A stretch of 64,000 nt of DNA from the NCBI RefSeq assembly GCF_000002985.6, contig NC_003279.8, forward strand, positions 7,750,001 through 7,814,000. Direction: 5' to 3'. Below, piece after piece: positions 39,601 to 51,808 of this stretch. The notes below the pieces were generated by a model, which saw only the letters and a list, made by a program, of their open reading frames with translations, had not been told where the DNA came from and made no database searches. Every line of letters starts with the position of its first letter. Positions within the stretch are counted from its first letter, which is position 1. The position numbers and the translations under genes are program-made. Source of the stretch: Caenorhabditis elegans. Lineage: Eukaryota; Nematoda; Chromadorea; Rhabditida; Rhabditidae.

Positions 39601-42600
39601 GTGATTTTAACGGAAAAGAGAAAAGAAGAGAGTGTTTGAGAAATAAAGAAAAATATGTAGATCATCTCAGTATCTGTTCAGTTTGCTGATAAACCAATGG
39701 TTTTATCTCTATTTGCATTTAGAAAGTTACCGAAACTCGTGTTCCGATATATGTACAATAGTCATGAGCCACAGCGAGAGATATAAATGCTATTATTTTA
39801 AAATATACTTAAAGTGGTTATGGACATGAAAATTTATAAGATCTTCGCGTTGGCTCTTATTTTTGAAAAAAAAACAGCTGAGAATGTAAATTGTCTGAAG
39901 AGGATATGGATATTAATCTAAGAAAAAGCAATTACATTACCGAAAAAATCAAAATATATTCAAATTTTGTATACACTTTTAAAGCACCATTAAAAAATAA
40001 ACAATTAAAAATTTCTGCAATTTCAATATTTATACAATTTAATATGATTAGAACCAATGCAGTTTTCTGCACACATCAATCTAAATCAAACACCAATTCT
40101 TTTTAAAACCTATCTCATTTTAGTAAGTGCCATAAAAATTGAACCTAATTTTTACTCAATTATTCTACAAACATGTGTAAATTAATATGTTTGTGAGGAC
40201 AAGACCTAAGCCATCTCCGGACTCATCGGAGCAGGAAACCAGTTTCTCATTCTGCTCCTCCTTTTTCCTATTCTCAAAAAAGAGCTCAATGCAATTGTCA
40301 ATACAACACGGGAGTGAGACCGTTCCATACCAATGACAATATTTTCTTTTGAACGTGGGAAAAATGCGACCATCTTTTTTAATTTTTCTCTCTAAAAAAT
40401 GCATGCACACTTTTTCAATTATGTACCTGATATTTTACCATAATTCTACAGTAATCAAAATGTTAGTTAGATTACGGTACAAATTTTTCAGACAAAATTA
40501 TCCGCTTTAAAGATATTGAATTTAGAAAGCCTTGGCTAGAAGTTTTTGCAACTCTCAAAAAACTTTAATTGAAACGGTGGTTTTACTTGGAAAAATAAGT
40601 TGGAAAATGGAAAGTTTTCCGCCTCAAGTTGGGGGTTTTCTGTCTTTAGTAGAACTTTTGATAATAGATGGATCTATTAAGAAAAAACTATTTTTAATTT
40701 TCAGGCTCAAAAATGATATTATCTAAAAACAGCTTTACATAATATTTAAATTTATTTCACAGAGTTCTTATCTTAAACTTTTTAAAGATTTAAATTATGT
40801 ACAACTCATCAGGAGTAAAAGAAAATATTGGTCAAGAAGGATTACAAAGGAACAAAGTAAATTCACAAAAATAAAATTAACAAATTCCAAAAGAGCAAGA
40901 GAGTGACAGAGATTTCTGAAGGAAAGTACTTGAATAAAGCGTGAGCATGATGAGAATCGGGTAAAGTTCGGCTTGTAGTCAGTCAAGTATGTCGTCAGGA
41001 AAGAGAGGAGGAGGTAGCAACAGCAGGAGCCACTCACAGGCAAATATTCAAATCGCGACGACAAGACTTGTACTGTTGCAATGGGGGAAAAGAGCACCAG
41101 CATTGAGCACACAAAACAAATCGCAACGAATTGAAAGATGACTTTGAACTTTTTCGGGTTTCAATACAAAAAAGAGTATATAACCTGGAAACGGTATGGA
41201 GGGAAGGGAACGCTGCAACATTTGGCACTTTTTCGAAATATAGACTAAAAACAATGTGTTTGTTGTGGATTTACGTTCGAACTACGTTTGAACTACTATT
41301 CAAATTTTTTCAATTTAGAGATTCCTGGAAACTCCTGATTGGAAGAGATTAACAAACAATGTTAGGTAACTTGTTCTAAATTTTTTCAGATCATTTTCAA
41401 TAGTTCACTAGGGAATAATAACTTATTCAAAAACGGGGTTTAGGGTGTCTAGTGATAATCGGCATTTTGGCGCCAGTTTATTACAAAAAAATTGGTTATG
41501 AATTTGACAAAGTTGGCAGTTTGGAGTGAAATGCCGAACATTTTGTCGAACAGGCAAACATTTTGGAAACTTTTTGAAATTCATTTTGACATACACCTAA
41601 AATTTGTTTCGCACAACTCGATCAGAAAAGGCTCCTTTTTGAAAAAGTGTTCAAGAAAGCGTCAGCATTCTGGAATGGTACTCTAACCATATTTATGACC
41701 GCCAAAAGTCTGCAAAACAACTGGGTTTGAAACAATTTACGGATATCGATTTTAGCTAAAAAATGAAATGGAAAAATATCAGATGGAAATTTCTTTTCCG
41801 TGTTACAGGGCTTGAAAGTTATAGAAAAACAGTAATCAGTGAAGTACGGTTAAAAAAGCAAAAACCATGTTATAGATTTAGAGTTGTGAACTTTGTTATT
41901 CTTTGAAAAAAATTAAAAAAAAAAAGAACACATCGTTTAGATATTTCTTTTAAAATTCTCTACAATTTTTTTGACGATTAAATATTCGAACCGAAAGAGA
42001 TGAAATAGTCATAAAAAAGATCATAAATTGATATCCATAACTAATAGATATCGAACAAGCATTCATATATCCTCCCTTAATATTTGATTATCACATTTCT
42101 CAGTTCGCATTTCCTTTTCCTTTCTCATCTTCTAAATGACCACTCCCTTCAAATCGTTGTCTCCAAAAGGAATTCTTTTTGTTTTGACTCATTGGCGGTA
42201 AATTGGCTCGTAAAAAAGAAACGGTTGTGTAAATTTACGGCGAGTGATATAGACGAAACGAAGACGAACGAACAGATCGTTAGAAATTGTCTCAATTCTT
42301 AGGGAATTCTCGGGAGAAACGGAACATGGACGATCGGAATAATGGTAATAAAGTTCCGAATGAATAGTAAATGTTTTGAAAGAAAAAATGGAGGCAGAGT
42401 AGCTTCTCGTTTTCAACTGATATTATTAAGTTATCTAGGTTGAATAAATCTCTTAATTGTAAGTCAATTTAATTTAAATACTAAAACCCCAGATCGAAAT
42501 TTAGGCAATTGACGAATTTGCCAATGGCCAGGAAGGTTTTTAACTGTAGAAAACATAAGTCTGATAAATTTTGTAAACCGAAAAATGATCGCTTTTCTAT

Positions 42601-43539
42601 TTGAAAAATGTTTTTTTGTCAAAAATTTCCATGTAAAGTAATAAACAAAAAGTCTGGTAGAAAGTTCAGAATCGAAAGGAAAATTGACCGTTAGATGGGT
42701 GGGGTGCTAGAGTCGGTCGACGGCTCTTGAGAACACTTGTCACGCTTAACACTTGCTCTTTTCCTCTTATTCCTTCACTTTACCCCCTTCTTTCACATTT
42801 ATTTCCTTCTCGGATTAGAGCTGGCTTTTGCCAGTGTGAAGGGCCATTGAACAGTCTATTTTATGGACTTTTGAAAACGGCAAAAATGTTGGGCGAAAAA
42901 GAATGGACAAAATGCATTTATCCGTGTACATAATCAAGTTACGAACTTTTGAAAAGAAGGTGAAAGGGTACAGAAAAAGGATTAAGGATCGTTTCAAATG
43001 GTGAGAACAGGATTGAATGAAGAGAATTAGAGACAAACACCAACAAAAATGATTGACAAAAAAACGATTTACGAGTTGAATTTTCTTTTTTTTTGTTGTT
43101 TTTTTTTCTTTTTTGGCCCGGGCCCGATCGAAGTGAAAAAATTAATTAAAGCAATCTTCTTACCTGACCATAATCATAAGAAAAGTGCTGCTGGTAAAGG
43201 GATACATCTCGAAATGCGGAGGCAGGTATTATCTGTAATTTGAAATTAAACTCTTGTGAGCTCGGCAGTATGATTTTCAGTTTTGTGGATAATAAAAAAA
43301 ACAGGCAAAAGTTACCGAAGCTTTATGTGAAAATTTAATTTTCTGAAAAAACTTTTTTTTTGTGAAAAAATTTTCTGATTTTTCTACAAAAAACCGCTCT
43401 AAAAACCCCGAAAATTGTTTTATTTTTCAAAAAACTTCAGTCAAAGTTTTGTTACATAAGTTGGAAATTGTACAAAACGTTTGGACTGTAAATAAAATAA
43501 ACGAACCTTAACTGTACCTGCCCCATATTGGTACTCCAT
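36677..43539 (-). CDS. MARVEL-like four-helix membrane protein with Tyr/Pro/Gln-rich N-terminus
   Basis: Supported exons on minus: 43164-43232, 39330-39426, 38405-38916, 37868-38020, 37723-37816, 37259-37356, 36803-36940, 36677-36754; about 412 residues from the first of these. The N-terminal half is disordered: GPYAGAY repeats, poly-Gln, then an Arg/Pro-rich and Gly-rich stretch (FGGGGAGGGND). The C-terminal half has four hydrophobic helices: AVKAAQVILGVAVIGLVLG, VLGISVSFSFFSLVLGITSC, LLTAAGCFFWLLAGFVEAYY and WIIACVILAFINFCVFVVDF, the layout of MARVEL-domain proteins (membrane apposition and vesicle traffic); family membership is inference. The 37723 donor is GC (AG|GCAAGT), the only choice that keeps the frame. 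A first exon at 43518-43539 (MEYQYGA, after an AATAGCAG acceptor) is likely but its phase does not match 43232, so another small exon or start is needed. The intron 39427-43163 is 3.7 kb. Confidence 0.8.
39427..43163. other. Large intron of the MARVEL-like gene
   Basis: AT-rich, with no exon-like block I can support on either strand. Short open frames at 40165-40410 and 40795-41254 (minus) have no family resemblance or flanking splice signals that fit the gene's phase. Confidence 0.45.
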
Positions 43540-44865
43540 CTGCTATTATCTCGAGTCTTCAAATATTTCCATTATCGAAAGAAAAAAACGGAGAAAGTGA
43601 TGGACAAGCGTTCTGGAATACCTTTTAATCAACAATATAAATCTTCTGTTGATTTTATGAATTCCTGAGAATATTCAGTTTGAAAAAATAAATAAGACGA
43701 GTGCATCACATGCGAAATTGGGCTAATGAAAAATTACGGAATCGGCAGAAAAAACTACGCGGGGAGATTTAGATCAATATAGAAAATGGAAGAAATTATA
43801 GAATTAGAGGAGGTGAGTAGATATTATAGAGTTTAAAAAAGACGGATGAGCACAGTATTATTTGAAAAAAAATTAGCAGATTATTAAAAATATAAAATAT
43901 CTATCGGAGAGGTAAAATTAATGTTAAAAAATACCATAAACATATTTCATCATTTGCATGCACAGAGTCAAAGCTATGAAACTCTGAATTATAAATTCTA
44001 AAAAAAATCCCATAAAGCTTTTGAAAGTAATCGATTCTCCGAAAATAAAAATTTTAAAAATATTTTTTATCGGTGATTTAAACGCGTTTGAGTGTATTTT
44101 ACCTTAATGAGTGGCCAATTTACCACAATTTTCAATAGATACGATTAGTCTAACATCAAGTTGATGCAAGATTATTAGTGGGTGCAAAACTAATAAAGAC
44201 TTTAAAACTACTTTTAGATTAACACGTAGGGGCCGAAAAATATTTTTAATGTGTAGTATATTTTAGATATGATTTGATTATCAAAAACTATATGGATCTC
44301 TTCTAAGCCTAGAAAGTGCCTGAGTTCAAAAAATCTTTCGATTAGATATGTAAATTATTCAAATTTGAAAAAACCCGGAAAAGGGTATTTCAGGAGACGC
44401 AGAAAGTTGAAGACAGTAGCTACAGCAACATGACAGATTGACCCAAAGAGAGACTGAGACCCGAACACAAATTGCATACAGAAGGAATGGAGGGAGGGAA
44501 TTGTAAGAAATAAAAACACAAAAGAAGAGAAGGTGAAAAAGGTATTAGTTGTCTTCTCCTGGAAATTGTGAAAATCGGAGAAAGCAGCGAGAAATGTGAA
44601 GAGGTTTTGAAACAGCTCATTATGAATATCCCCAAATTTTGGGGCATTTAGACGGCACAAAAGTTCTATGAATTTGAATTGGGTAACTACGGCCAGCAAA
44701 ATTATAAAAAAATTCGAATATTCGAATTTATATGACCAAGTGGTCAACATTTAAAACATTTCTTCCAGTAATATATCACTTTTGATAATGATTTAGTGAT
44801 TTTTTTAAGTGGTCTAAAAGGTCGGTCAAAATCTCAAATCGTTCCATCAGAATAGCCTGAAAAAC

Positions 44866-44878
44866 GGGGGGGGGGGGG
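44866..44878 (+). repeat. Poly-G tract, 13 G
   Basis: An unbroken run of 13 G in an AT-rich context. Long G tracts in C. elegans are known to need the DOG-1 helicase to avoid deletions starting at the tract. Confidence 0.9.
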
Positions 44879-45401
44879 CTTGTAGTACCATTTTTCCAAT
44901 AAAAATGGATGACAAGTTGATATATATTGCCAAGGTAACAGATAGAAATAATGAGAGAGTATTGAAGATGAAGAGATGCAGACACGACAGCACATTTACC
45001 TGTCATAACTACTACAAATTGACTGGGCGGTATGGGGATGAATGAATGAAAGATGCAAAAAAGCGATAAGTTTTCGGGCATGAGGATAGGATATGGATGA
45101 TGGTCATTTGGCACTTTATGTGTGATATTGAACAGGGATTTATCAGAATTAATTTCCGGTTGTCTATTTAGAGAATTGATTCCCAAAAAGTTTCAAATTG
45201 TGATTTGCCAAAAATGTTATTTCCTGATGGTGGACTGAAAATAAATACATTTCTCGAACCTCATTAACTTTTGGGTGGGGTCAAGATTGAAATTCAAACA
45301 CACTGCAATACTGATGGTATTTCGAGTGAACTGTATTTTTCAGTCACAAGAGAACGCAGTATTTGCTGAAAAGGGCTGAAACACATCAAAAAAGTTTAAT
45401 T

Positions 45402-45553
45402 ATGGGGTTATTCAAGTAATGTCGGAAAATTAAAAAGTGTAGAAAAATTACGTCACAACTGTATTCAAGTATATAAAAACATGTATTTAAATACATTTCT
45501 GACGTCACAAATGTATTTAAATACATTTTGTTACATTACTTGAATAACCCCAT
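45402..45553. mobile_element. MITE, 152 bp, 21-bp perfect terminal inverted repeats
   Basis: ATGGGGTTATTCAAGTAATG at the left and the reverse complement (…CATTACTTGAATAACCCCAT) at the right match perfectly. The interior has repeated ATGTATTTAAATACAT palindromes and paired TGACGTCA-like sites, so the whole element could fold. No coding capacity. Confidence 0.75.
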
Positions 45554-48500
45554 TAGCTTCTAAAATAGAAGTGTAGGGTATATCTTCTCGACAAATCAAT
45601 AAAACAGCCCATTTCGGGGATAAGCTATTTTTGAAAGCAGAAATAGATGTGAAAGTATAGAACAATATTTGATAGACTCAACTTTTGTTAAGAATTCTTT
45701 TTTAAATCAGATACCGATTTTTGCAATTTACCAAATAAACTGAAATCAATTTTTGGTTGACTTTCAAAATAATGACAGGTGAAAGCTGATTGTTCAAATT
45801 TTCAAAAAAAAATTTCTTATCAAATGAATTGTCCATAAAACTTTTCTAATTCGATAAATACATTAAAAACCTGGTCGAACCATCAAGTTCCAAATATTTC
45901 AACGGAGCAGGATGATGCCAAAAATCGGGAGTGTCTCCAATTTTAGGTAAAAAGAAGGTAATTGAAAAGCTAATGAAAAACAGTCAGAAGGAGATCATTT
46001 TCCCACCGTTCCGTCTAAACATAGGGTGTCATCGAGAGAAGTGAAGGCAACCTACTACTTCTACCCGGAAACCTTCTATAATGAGACGGGCGGTCGGTTT
46101 GGAAGATGCTTGTAAAAGGAATAAGGGAGGAGTGGATACTAGTTTGAATCATTGAAATGAGGAGTTCTTTGGAAGTGTGAAAAGTGGAAAATGAAATAGA
46201 AAAAGAACTATCAAGAGATTAATTAATTAGTGTTCAAACTAATGAGTTTTATGAAAATGGGTGTGAAACGGGATGCCACAATGAGAAGATGCCAAAGCTT
46301 GGGTTATAATTTAATTTCAAATGATGCGGAAAATTAAAGTTTAGAAAGTAAAACTATACGATATTTAGGAGCAAATTACTGGCAAAAACTTGGAAACTTG
46401 ATAAAAGTTGCTCAAATAAGTTGTCAAGTTACTAGTAAGAAGTGGTCAGAAAATAGCTAGAAAGTTGCAAAAAAAATGTAGACAGAAAATTGCAAAATGT
46501 GGCCAAACTTTGAAAGCAAGTTTATATTAGCAAAAATACGATACGTAGCAAAAATCATCCTTGAAATTGTTTTTAAATTTAACAATTGAAATATACTCAA
46601 ATTGGCATCTAAAAAGAGAAACTTGGAGTTACAAATTACTATAAAAAGATCACATTGTAAAAAAAAACTTGGTCACGGAAGAAGATTGGTAGTGAGGGGG
46701 ACTAACGCCTCGAGTGCTCATTTCACAAATGAACACTTGAAAAGTGAGTCGCAAAATGGTATTGGGCAAACAATTCAATAGTTTCCAATTGTTATTATTC
46801 TTCCCCTTGCCTTTTTAAAAAATCATCTCAAAACGGGTATCACCTTTCGAAATTGGATATACACTTTATTCATTTTTTAGTGTTCAGCAGAAATATTCCA
46901 CTTTTATTCAAACTTATCGGTAAATGGTTAATTTACAGAATACATGGGCGCCGGCGAAAATTCTTCGTCAAAGAATTTTTTGATGGGTCTCCAGAACTGC
47001 TTAACATTATACATCCAATTTTTGACAACTAATAGTAAGATACTCGAAAATTATTGAAAAAAATACAGTTCGTTGCAAAAGAAGCGGTATTACCGTAATC
47101 ATTCCCTCCCAATGTATTATTCAACGCTACTTGTTATCGAGATGCATTTTTTAGCATGTATTTGGTTATGTGCATCAGTATTTGAATTAACGTTAATAAG
47201 ATATGAGATGATTTCCATTTCAATAGGTAAGTTAAGAAAAGTTGTAAGATTTTACCTAATAGTAGTAGTTCAGTTGAAAAATTGCATGAAACATGTAAAC
47301 ATAAAAATAAGTTTTGCCTTCTTCATGGTAAACAAAACTTTGGTAGAAAGTTACCGAAATTCATATTGAAAAAGTTTCATAAAATTTCACTTCGAAACTA
47401 TTGATAATGACGTGTTTCCGTCTCTTGTCCGGGTGTGAATTTCTCTACAGATTAGCAAAAGTGTATAGAAGAGTGTGAGACGCAGAATCTTCCGGAAAGC
47501 CGGCAAAAAGTGCGCGGAGCATTGAGCAAAGCCACTGTGCAAAAGCATGACCGACACAACAGAAAAAACCGCATTTTTTGTTATCAGCAATCTTTCCGAA
47601 GAAAAAGCTTGACGGGGGATTGAAAATGAGATAGAGGGACTGTTTTTTGTTGAATATATAATTATTTATAAATCTAATGAAGATATTGAAGTACTTGATA
47701 TTTATGCGCAAAGGATCACTGGACGCTGTGGTTTGTGAAAGTGAAGGGAATTGATATTTTTTGTTTTTTGAACTTCTGAAATCATTTTAAACATTTTAAC
47801 GCTAGATTGACTTGATTTCCTTCTTTTAAAATTAATCCTCAAATTAAACACAGTAGTAATGTTTAACAGCAGGTTTAAGAGAGTAGTGCCAGTGGGGATT
47901 CTGACTAAATTCACTCATAATAGTTGAAAATGACCTTATATCTTAATGACAAGTTTCAAAAATTACAGTTAAAGTGTTTTAAATAGGCAGAGTTCAAAAA
48001 AATTGGACTTTTCGTTTAAAAAATGTGCAAATTTTACTCATACGGTGCTCGATCGCTTTTGAAAAGTTGAACAATGAAATTTGGTCATTGGAATCATAAA
48101 AGTAGTTCTAAAATGATAATGGAACAAAAAATGAAGATTCATTGAATACCATGACTCATCATCTTTGTGATAATAACTAGATTTGAAATAATGAAGTGGA
48201 AAATGATGAGCAATTTGATAAAATATTGACAAAGAACAGAAGAACTAAATGAACCATAATCAGACTGTGATGTCCGAACATTTTTATATGAAATTTTATG
48301 AAAAAGCGCTTAAAACATTTGTATCTTTTTATTGTACCAAAATCATTAGGACATATACCAATTTTATAAAAACAATTTTTGGAAAACTCCCTAAGTTTTG
48401 TTTTTGTCAAAGCTTTACAGATATTACAAAGTTAATTTCTAACCTAAAATTAAAAAAAAAACTGAAAGACTCAGTCCGCTAAAAAAATTATTTCAACATG

Positions 48501-48657
48501 TTGTCACAGAAAATGTAATTAAATGTTGAACCAGATGATAACTGACCATACATTCTAGAACTACCGCAAACTCTACAATCATTTAACACTGAACATATAG
48601 TTGAAAAGAAGAGGCATTTATGAGATGAAAGAGTGTAAATGATCCGATGAGAAGGGG

Positions 48658-48670
48658 GTATATAAAAGGG
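48658..48670 (+). promoter_or_regulatory. TATA-like site
   Basis: GGGTATATAAAAGGG is a strong TATA consensus. No plus-strand gene that it could serve was recognised downstream, so it may be fortuitous or serve a non-coding transcript. Confidence 0.25.
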
Positions 48671-50763
48671 ACACAAAGACAAATACAAATAAGGTAACAA
48701 GTAAAAGTTGTGTGCTCCCGCAGAGAGCAACATTGTAAATAGAGAGAAATAGTTGAAAGGGGAATAAGAAGACTAAGAACATCCGTTCAACATCGACAAG
48801 TACACATTATCAAAGAAGTGGTAGTAGCTAAATGATTTATGTGGGAAATAGGATTAGTACAGTCCAATTTGCATATATCCCCCGTCTCATCGGAGCATGC
48901 TCTATGTGTGCTCAGATTGACTGATGCGTGGAGCTCCCCACTGTTGGAAATATGAGCAAATAAAATGATAAATACACCACGAAGAGAGAGATGAAATGAC
49001 GAATTGGAAGAAGAAGGTGTTGAGAAGATCGGAAATTCAAATTCAAAACTGTCTGAAATTATGATCCCTAAGTTTTCCGGCATTAGGAAAATCTTCTTTT
49101 TAGCCTATTTAGAATATGGCATTATTAGTGTATTTCACCCTCATCTCTCCATTTTGACACCTAATACGTATCTCGTTTTGAAGTTTCAACCAACTTTCAG
49201 AACCTTGCACATCCAGTATACTTCGCCTTATGCTTATGGCTTATTCTCTTTCATGGACCTAAACGTAATCCTCTCCTTGCTCAACCTTGCCCTATCCAAA
49301 GTGTGTGCCATATTCTGGTCAAAGTTTACTTAAGGTTTGTTATACCGTTCTAGGGAAAATACGGATTTTGGAATAGAGATACTTGAAATTAAAACCTTGG
49401 TTCTATTTTAAAACAAAATTATTAAATTTTTATATGAATTTTGATTGTACCCTCTGCTTACGTTATATTTGCAAAATGTTGAGTGTTCTCTGTCCAATGA
49501 ACCAACTGATCCATTGGCATTCCTTCGATTATCTTTTCATTGCCGACCTTACTGAGTCCCCGTGGCTCAACACTATAAAACTTTCACATTGTTTGATTTC
49601 AATCGGATTTATCAAGAGATTTCTCGTGGTGGTCAGTCAGCTGCAGATATTTGCAATCAAGAGAGGAGAGAATGAAAGAAATTAATGATAATAAATTATA
49701 TCTGATCAAAAAGAAAATGACCGGATTGTTTTAAAATTGAAGATGCCATTTACTCAAGTTTCAAGTTTCTTTACCCCAAAGAAGATAACTGCTTTGAAGA
49801 ATTGTCGCCACGGATTTATTTTTGCTAATTATGCGCATGACTCATATGATTAGAAAACAATAAAAGAGATATCACTGAAAAATTGTTTAGGCAGATCGGA
49901 GGGCATTCCAATTAGTCGAAATCGGAAATGATTCATAGGGCGTGAAACCAACCAAATTTGAGATTCCAGCGCATTAAATATTTGCGACTTTTGAAATTCA
50001 ACTCGAACTGTCTTACCATAGACATGGACAACCAAATTAGGAATGCATTTGGCTTCGCCCATATTTTGGTTTTTTCGTGAAAAATCCCCACAACAATCTT
50101 AATTAGCCTTTAAAGTTCATAGTTTTAAACTTTGATTCCAGTTTCTCAAAGTTATATTTCGGTTTAAATTTTTTCAGTATTCCTTTCAAATCACCCGACC
50201 ATCTGACTATAAAACCACGTGGTCAACAAAAAGCTGATGTCGGAATTGCGATATTATAGTGAGATTTTATGAAAACGAGAACGATTACCAGTCACAACCT
50301 ACATTTGTCAAATTGTTCAATTCTTCTGATAGTCAGATGTTTAGCATATTATCACTCTCTCGCCATGAAAAAATCATTATCTCATATACCCCTTCGTGTT
50401 CGTTTGATTCATCTTTTGAAAAATTATTGACCCGCGAAAATAATTATTATATTTTTTCAAAATGTCAGATTTTATTCACAAACGTAAATCCAACGCAAAT
50501 CGAGAATCAAATGGAGGTTTGTTTGTAATTGCTTGTAGTTTGCAAAAAACACCTCTCACAAATTGTATCCATAAACAGAGACAGAGGCGGATCAGAAATT
50601 TGGGGGCTGGGGTGAGATGGGGGATATGACAATTAGTTCAAATTGCAGAGATTGAGAGAAAATTTGTTGGAAGTGGAGAGAGAAAGAAATAGTCAGAGAG
50701 ATCCATTGTTCTATAAGAGATCTAGTACTTGTTAAGTTAAGAGATGCCAGTTGTTCAAGAAGT

Positions 50764-51808
50764 TCAATCGTCATAGGTGATGATTGTTCGTTGACTTTCA
50801 GGTGATGATTCGGCTTCGCGGGCTCGTCGAAGAGTAATGATTGATTCAGCGAGATTGTTGATTAATTGTTCTGTAAGGAAATTTTATAATTTTTCTTTTT
50901 TTTTTAGTTTAAACTGGAAAATTAAAAAACAAACTTTGTACCTACCTCTACTCTCTGGAGCACTTCGTTTCATCAACCCGAATTCAGTTCCTCCCATTCT
51001 ATCGAATGATCGTTTCCTCTTTGCACCAAAGAAATCACTGTTATCCATTCTATCAAATGCCTTTTTTGTCGGAACTGACATGAAACGGTATGGATCAGCT
51101 GATCTTTTGAATATATGATTATCGAATCCATATCCGTACGCTGTCTCATCATCATAACGATCGAATCGTTTGGCTCCAAATGAGAAGACACCAGAGTTGT
51201 CGAAACGATCAAATGCCCGCTTTACAAGACGTCGAGAGTCACTGAAAATTAATGAAATACGATTAATCACTTCAGAGTAAAGTACATTTTCATTTTTGCT
51301 CTTGAAATTTTTCATTTAAAATAAAACTTTTTGCATAGGTCCATACAGAAATTTTAGCTCTAGATTTATTTTTTACAATTTGTATTGTATCACTGACCTC
51401 CAACAAAAACTTTGCGATTTCATTTTAAAATGTAGGTATATAGTAAGAACAAAACATCCTAAATCAAGATTAGACTTAAAATAACTTTTCTTACAATTTT
51501 TCAAGTATTTACTTTTGAAAACTGGTCTGAAAAGTCCCTTTGCAAGATTTTCCAAATTGTAAATATGTAAAATGAATCTTACCCGGAGGACGGTGAAGCA
51601 GGAAAGATCAGGTAGGGGTAGGCGGCAGTAAAGCCGATAAGAAGGCACTGAAAACTTGAACCATTTGATTTATAATTGAAGCGAGAGGGGGGAAATCTTG
51701 ATGTAAACATCAATAAATCAGTGGATGCTCTCAAGACCTCTGGGGGAATGGACCAACCTGCAGAAAGAGCAGTTGAAGTGGAGATATTGGAAGAAGCTTC
51801 TGACTCAT
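50764..51808 (-). CDS. nlp-8: Neuropeptide-like precursor NLP-8
   Basis: Exons on minus: 51758-51808, 51583-51647, 50946-51241, 50764-50870; all in phase, about 172 residues. MSQKLLPISPLQLLFLQ plus CLLIGFTA forms the signal peptide. Dibasic KR/KK sites then release peptides including YPYLIFPASPSSGDSRRLV, AFDRFDNSGVFSFGA, FDRYDDETAYGYGFDNHIF, SADPYRFMSVPT, AFDRMDNSDFFGA and SFDRMGGTEFGLM. The FDRxxxSxxF family repeats identify nlp-8 of C. elegans; the peptides are secreted from neurons after prohormone-convertase cleavage. The last exon (QLINNLAESIITLRRAREAE…) is a C-terminal part without further dibasic sites. The ATG at 51808 follows a TTGTTGCAG acceptor by 14 bases, fitting trans-splicing. 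Confidence 0.94.

Larger units (their letters stand above)
43540..50763. other. Gene-poor stretch between the MARVEL-like gene and nlp-8
   Basis: No convincing coding gene. Notable sites are a 13-G run at 44866-44878, a MITE at 45402-45553 and a TATA-like site at 48660. The region may hold regulatory DNA for its neighbours. Confidence 0.4.

Noticed and set aside
48700..48740. Short stem TGCTC…GAGCA downstream of the TATA-like site, considered as a small RNA
   Set aside because: Stem is too short and no snRNA, tRNA or microRNA features are present.
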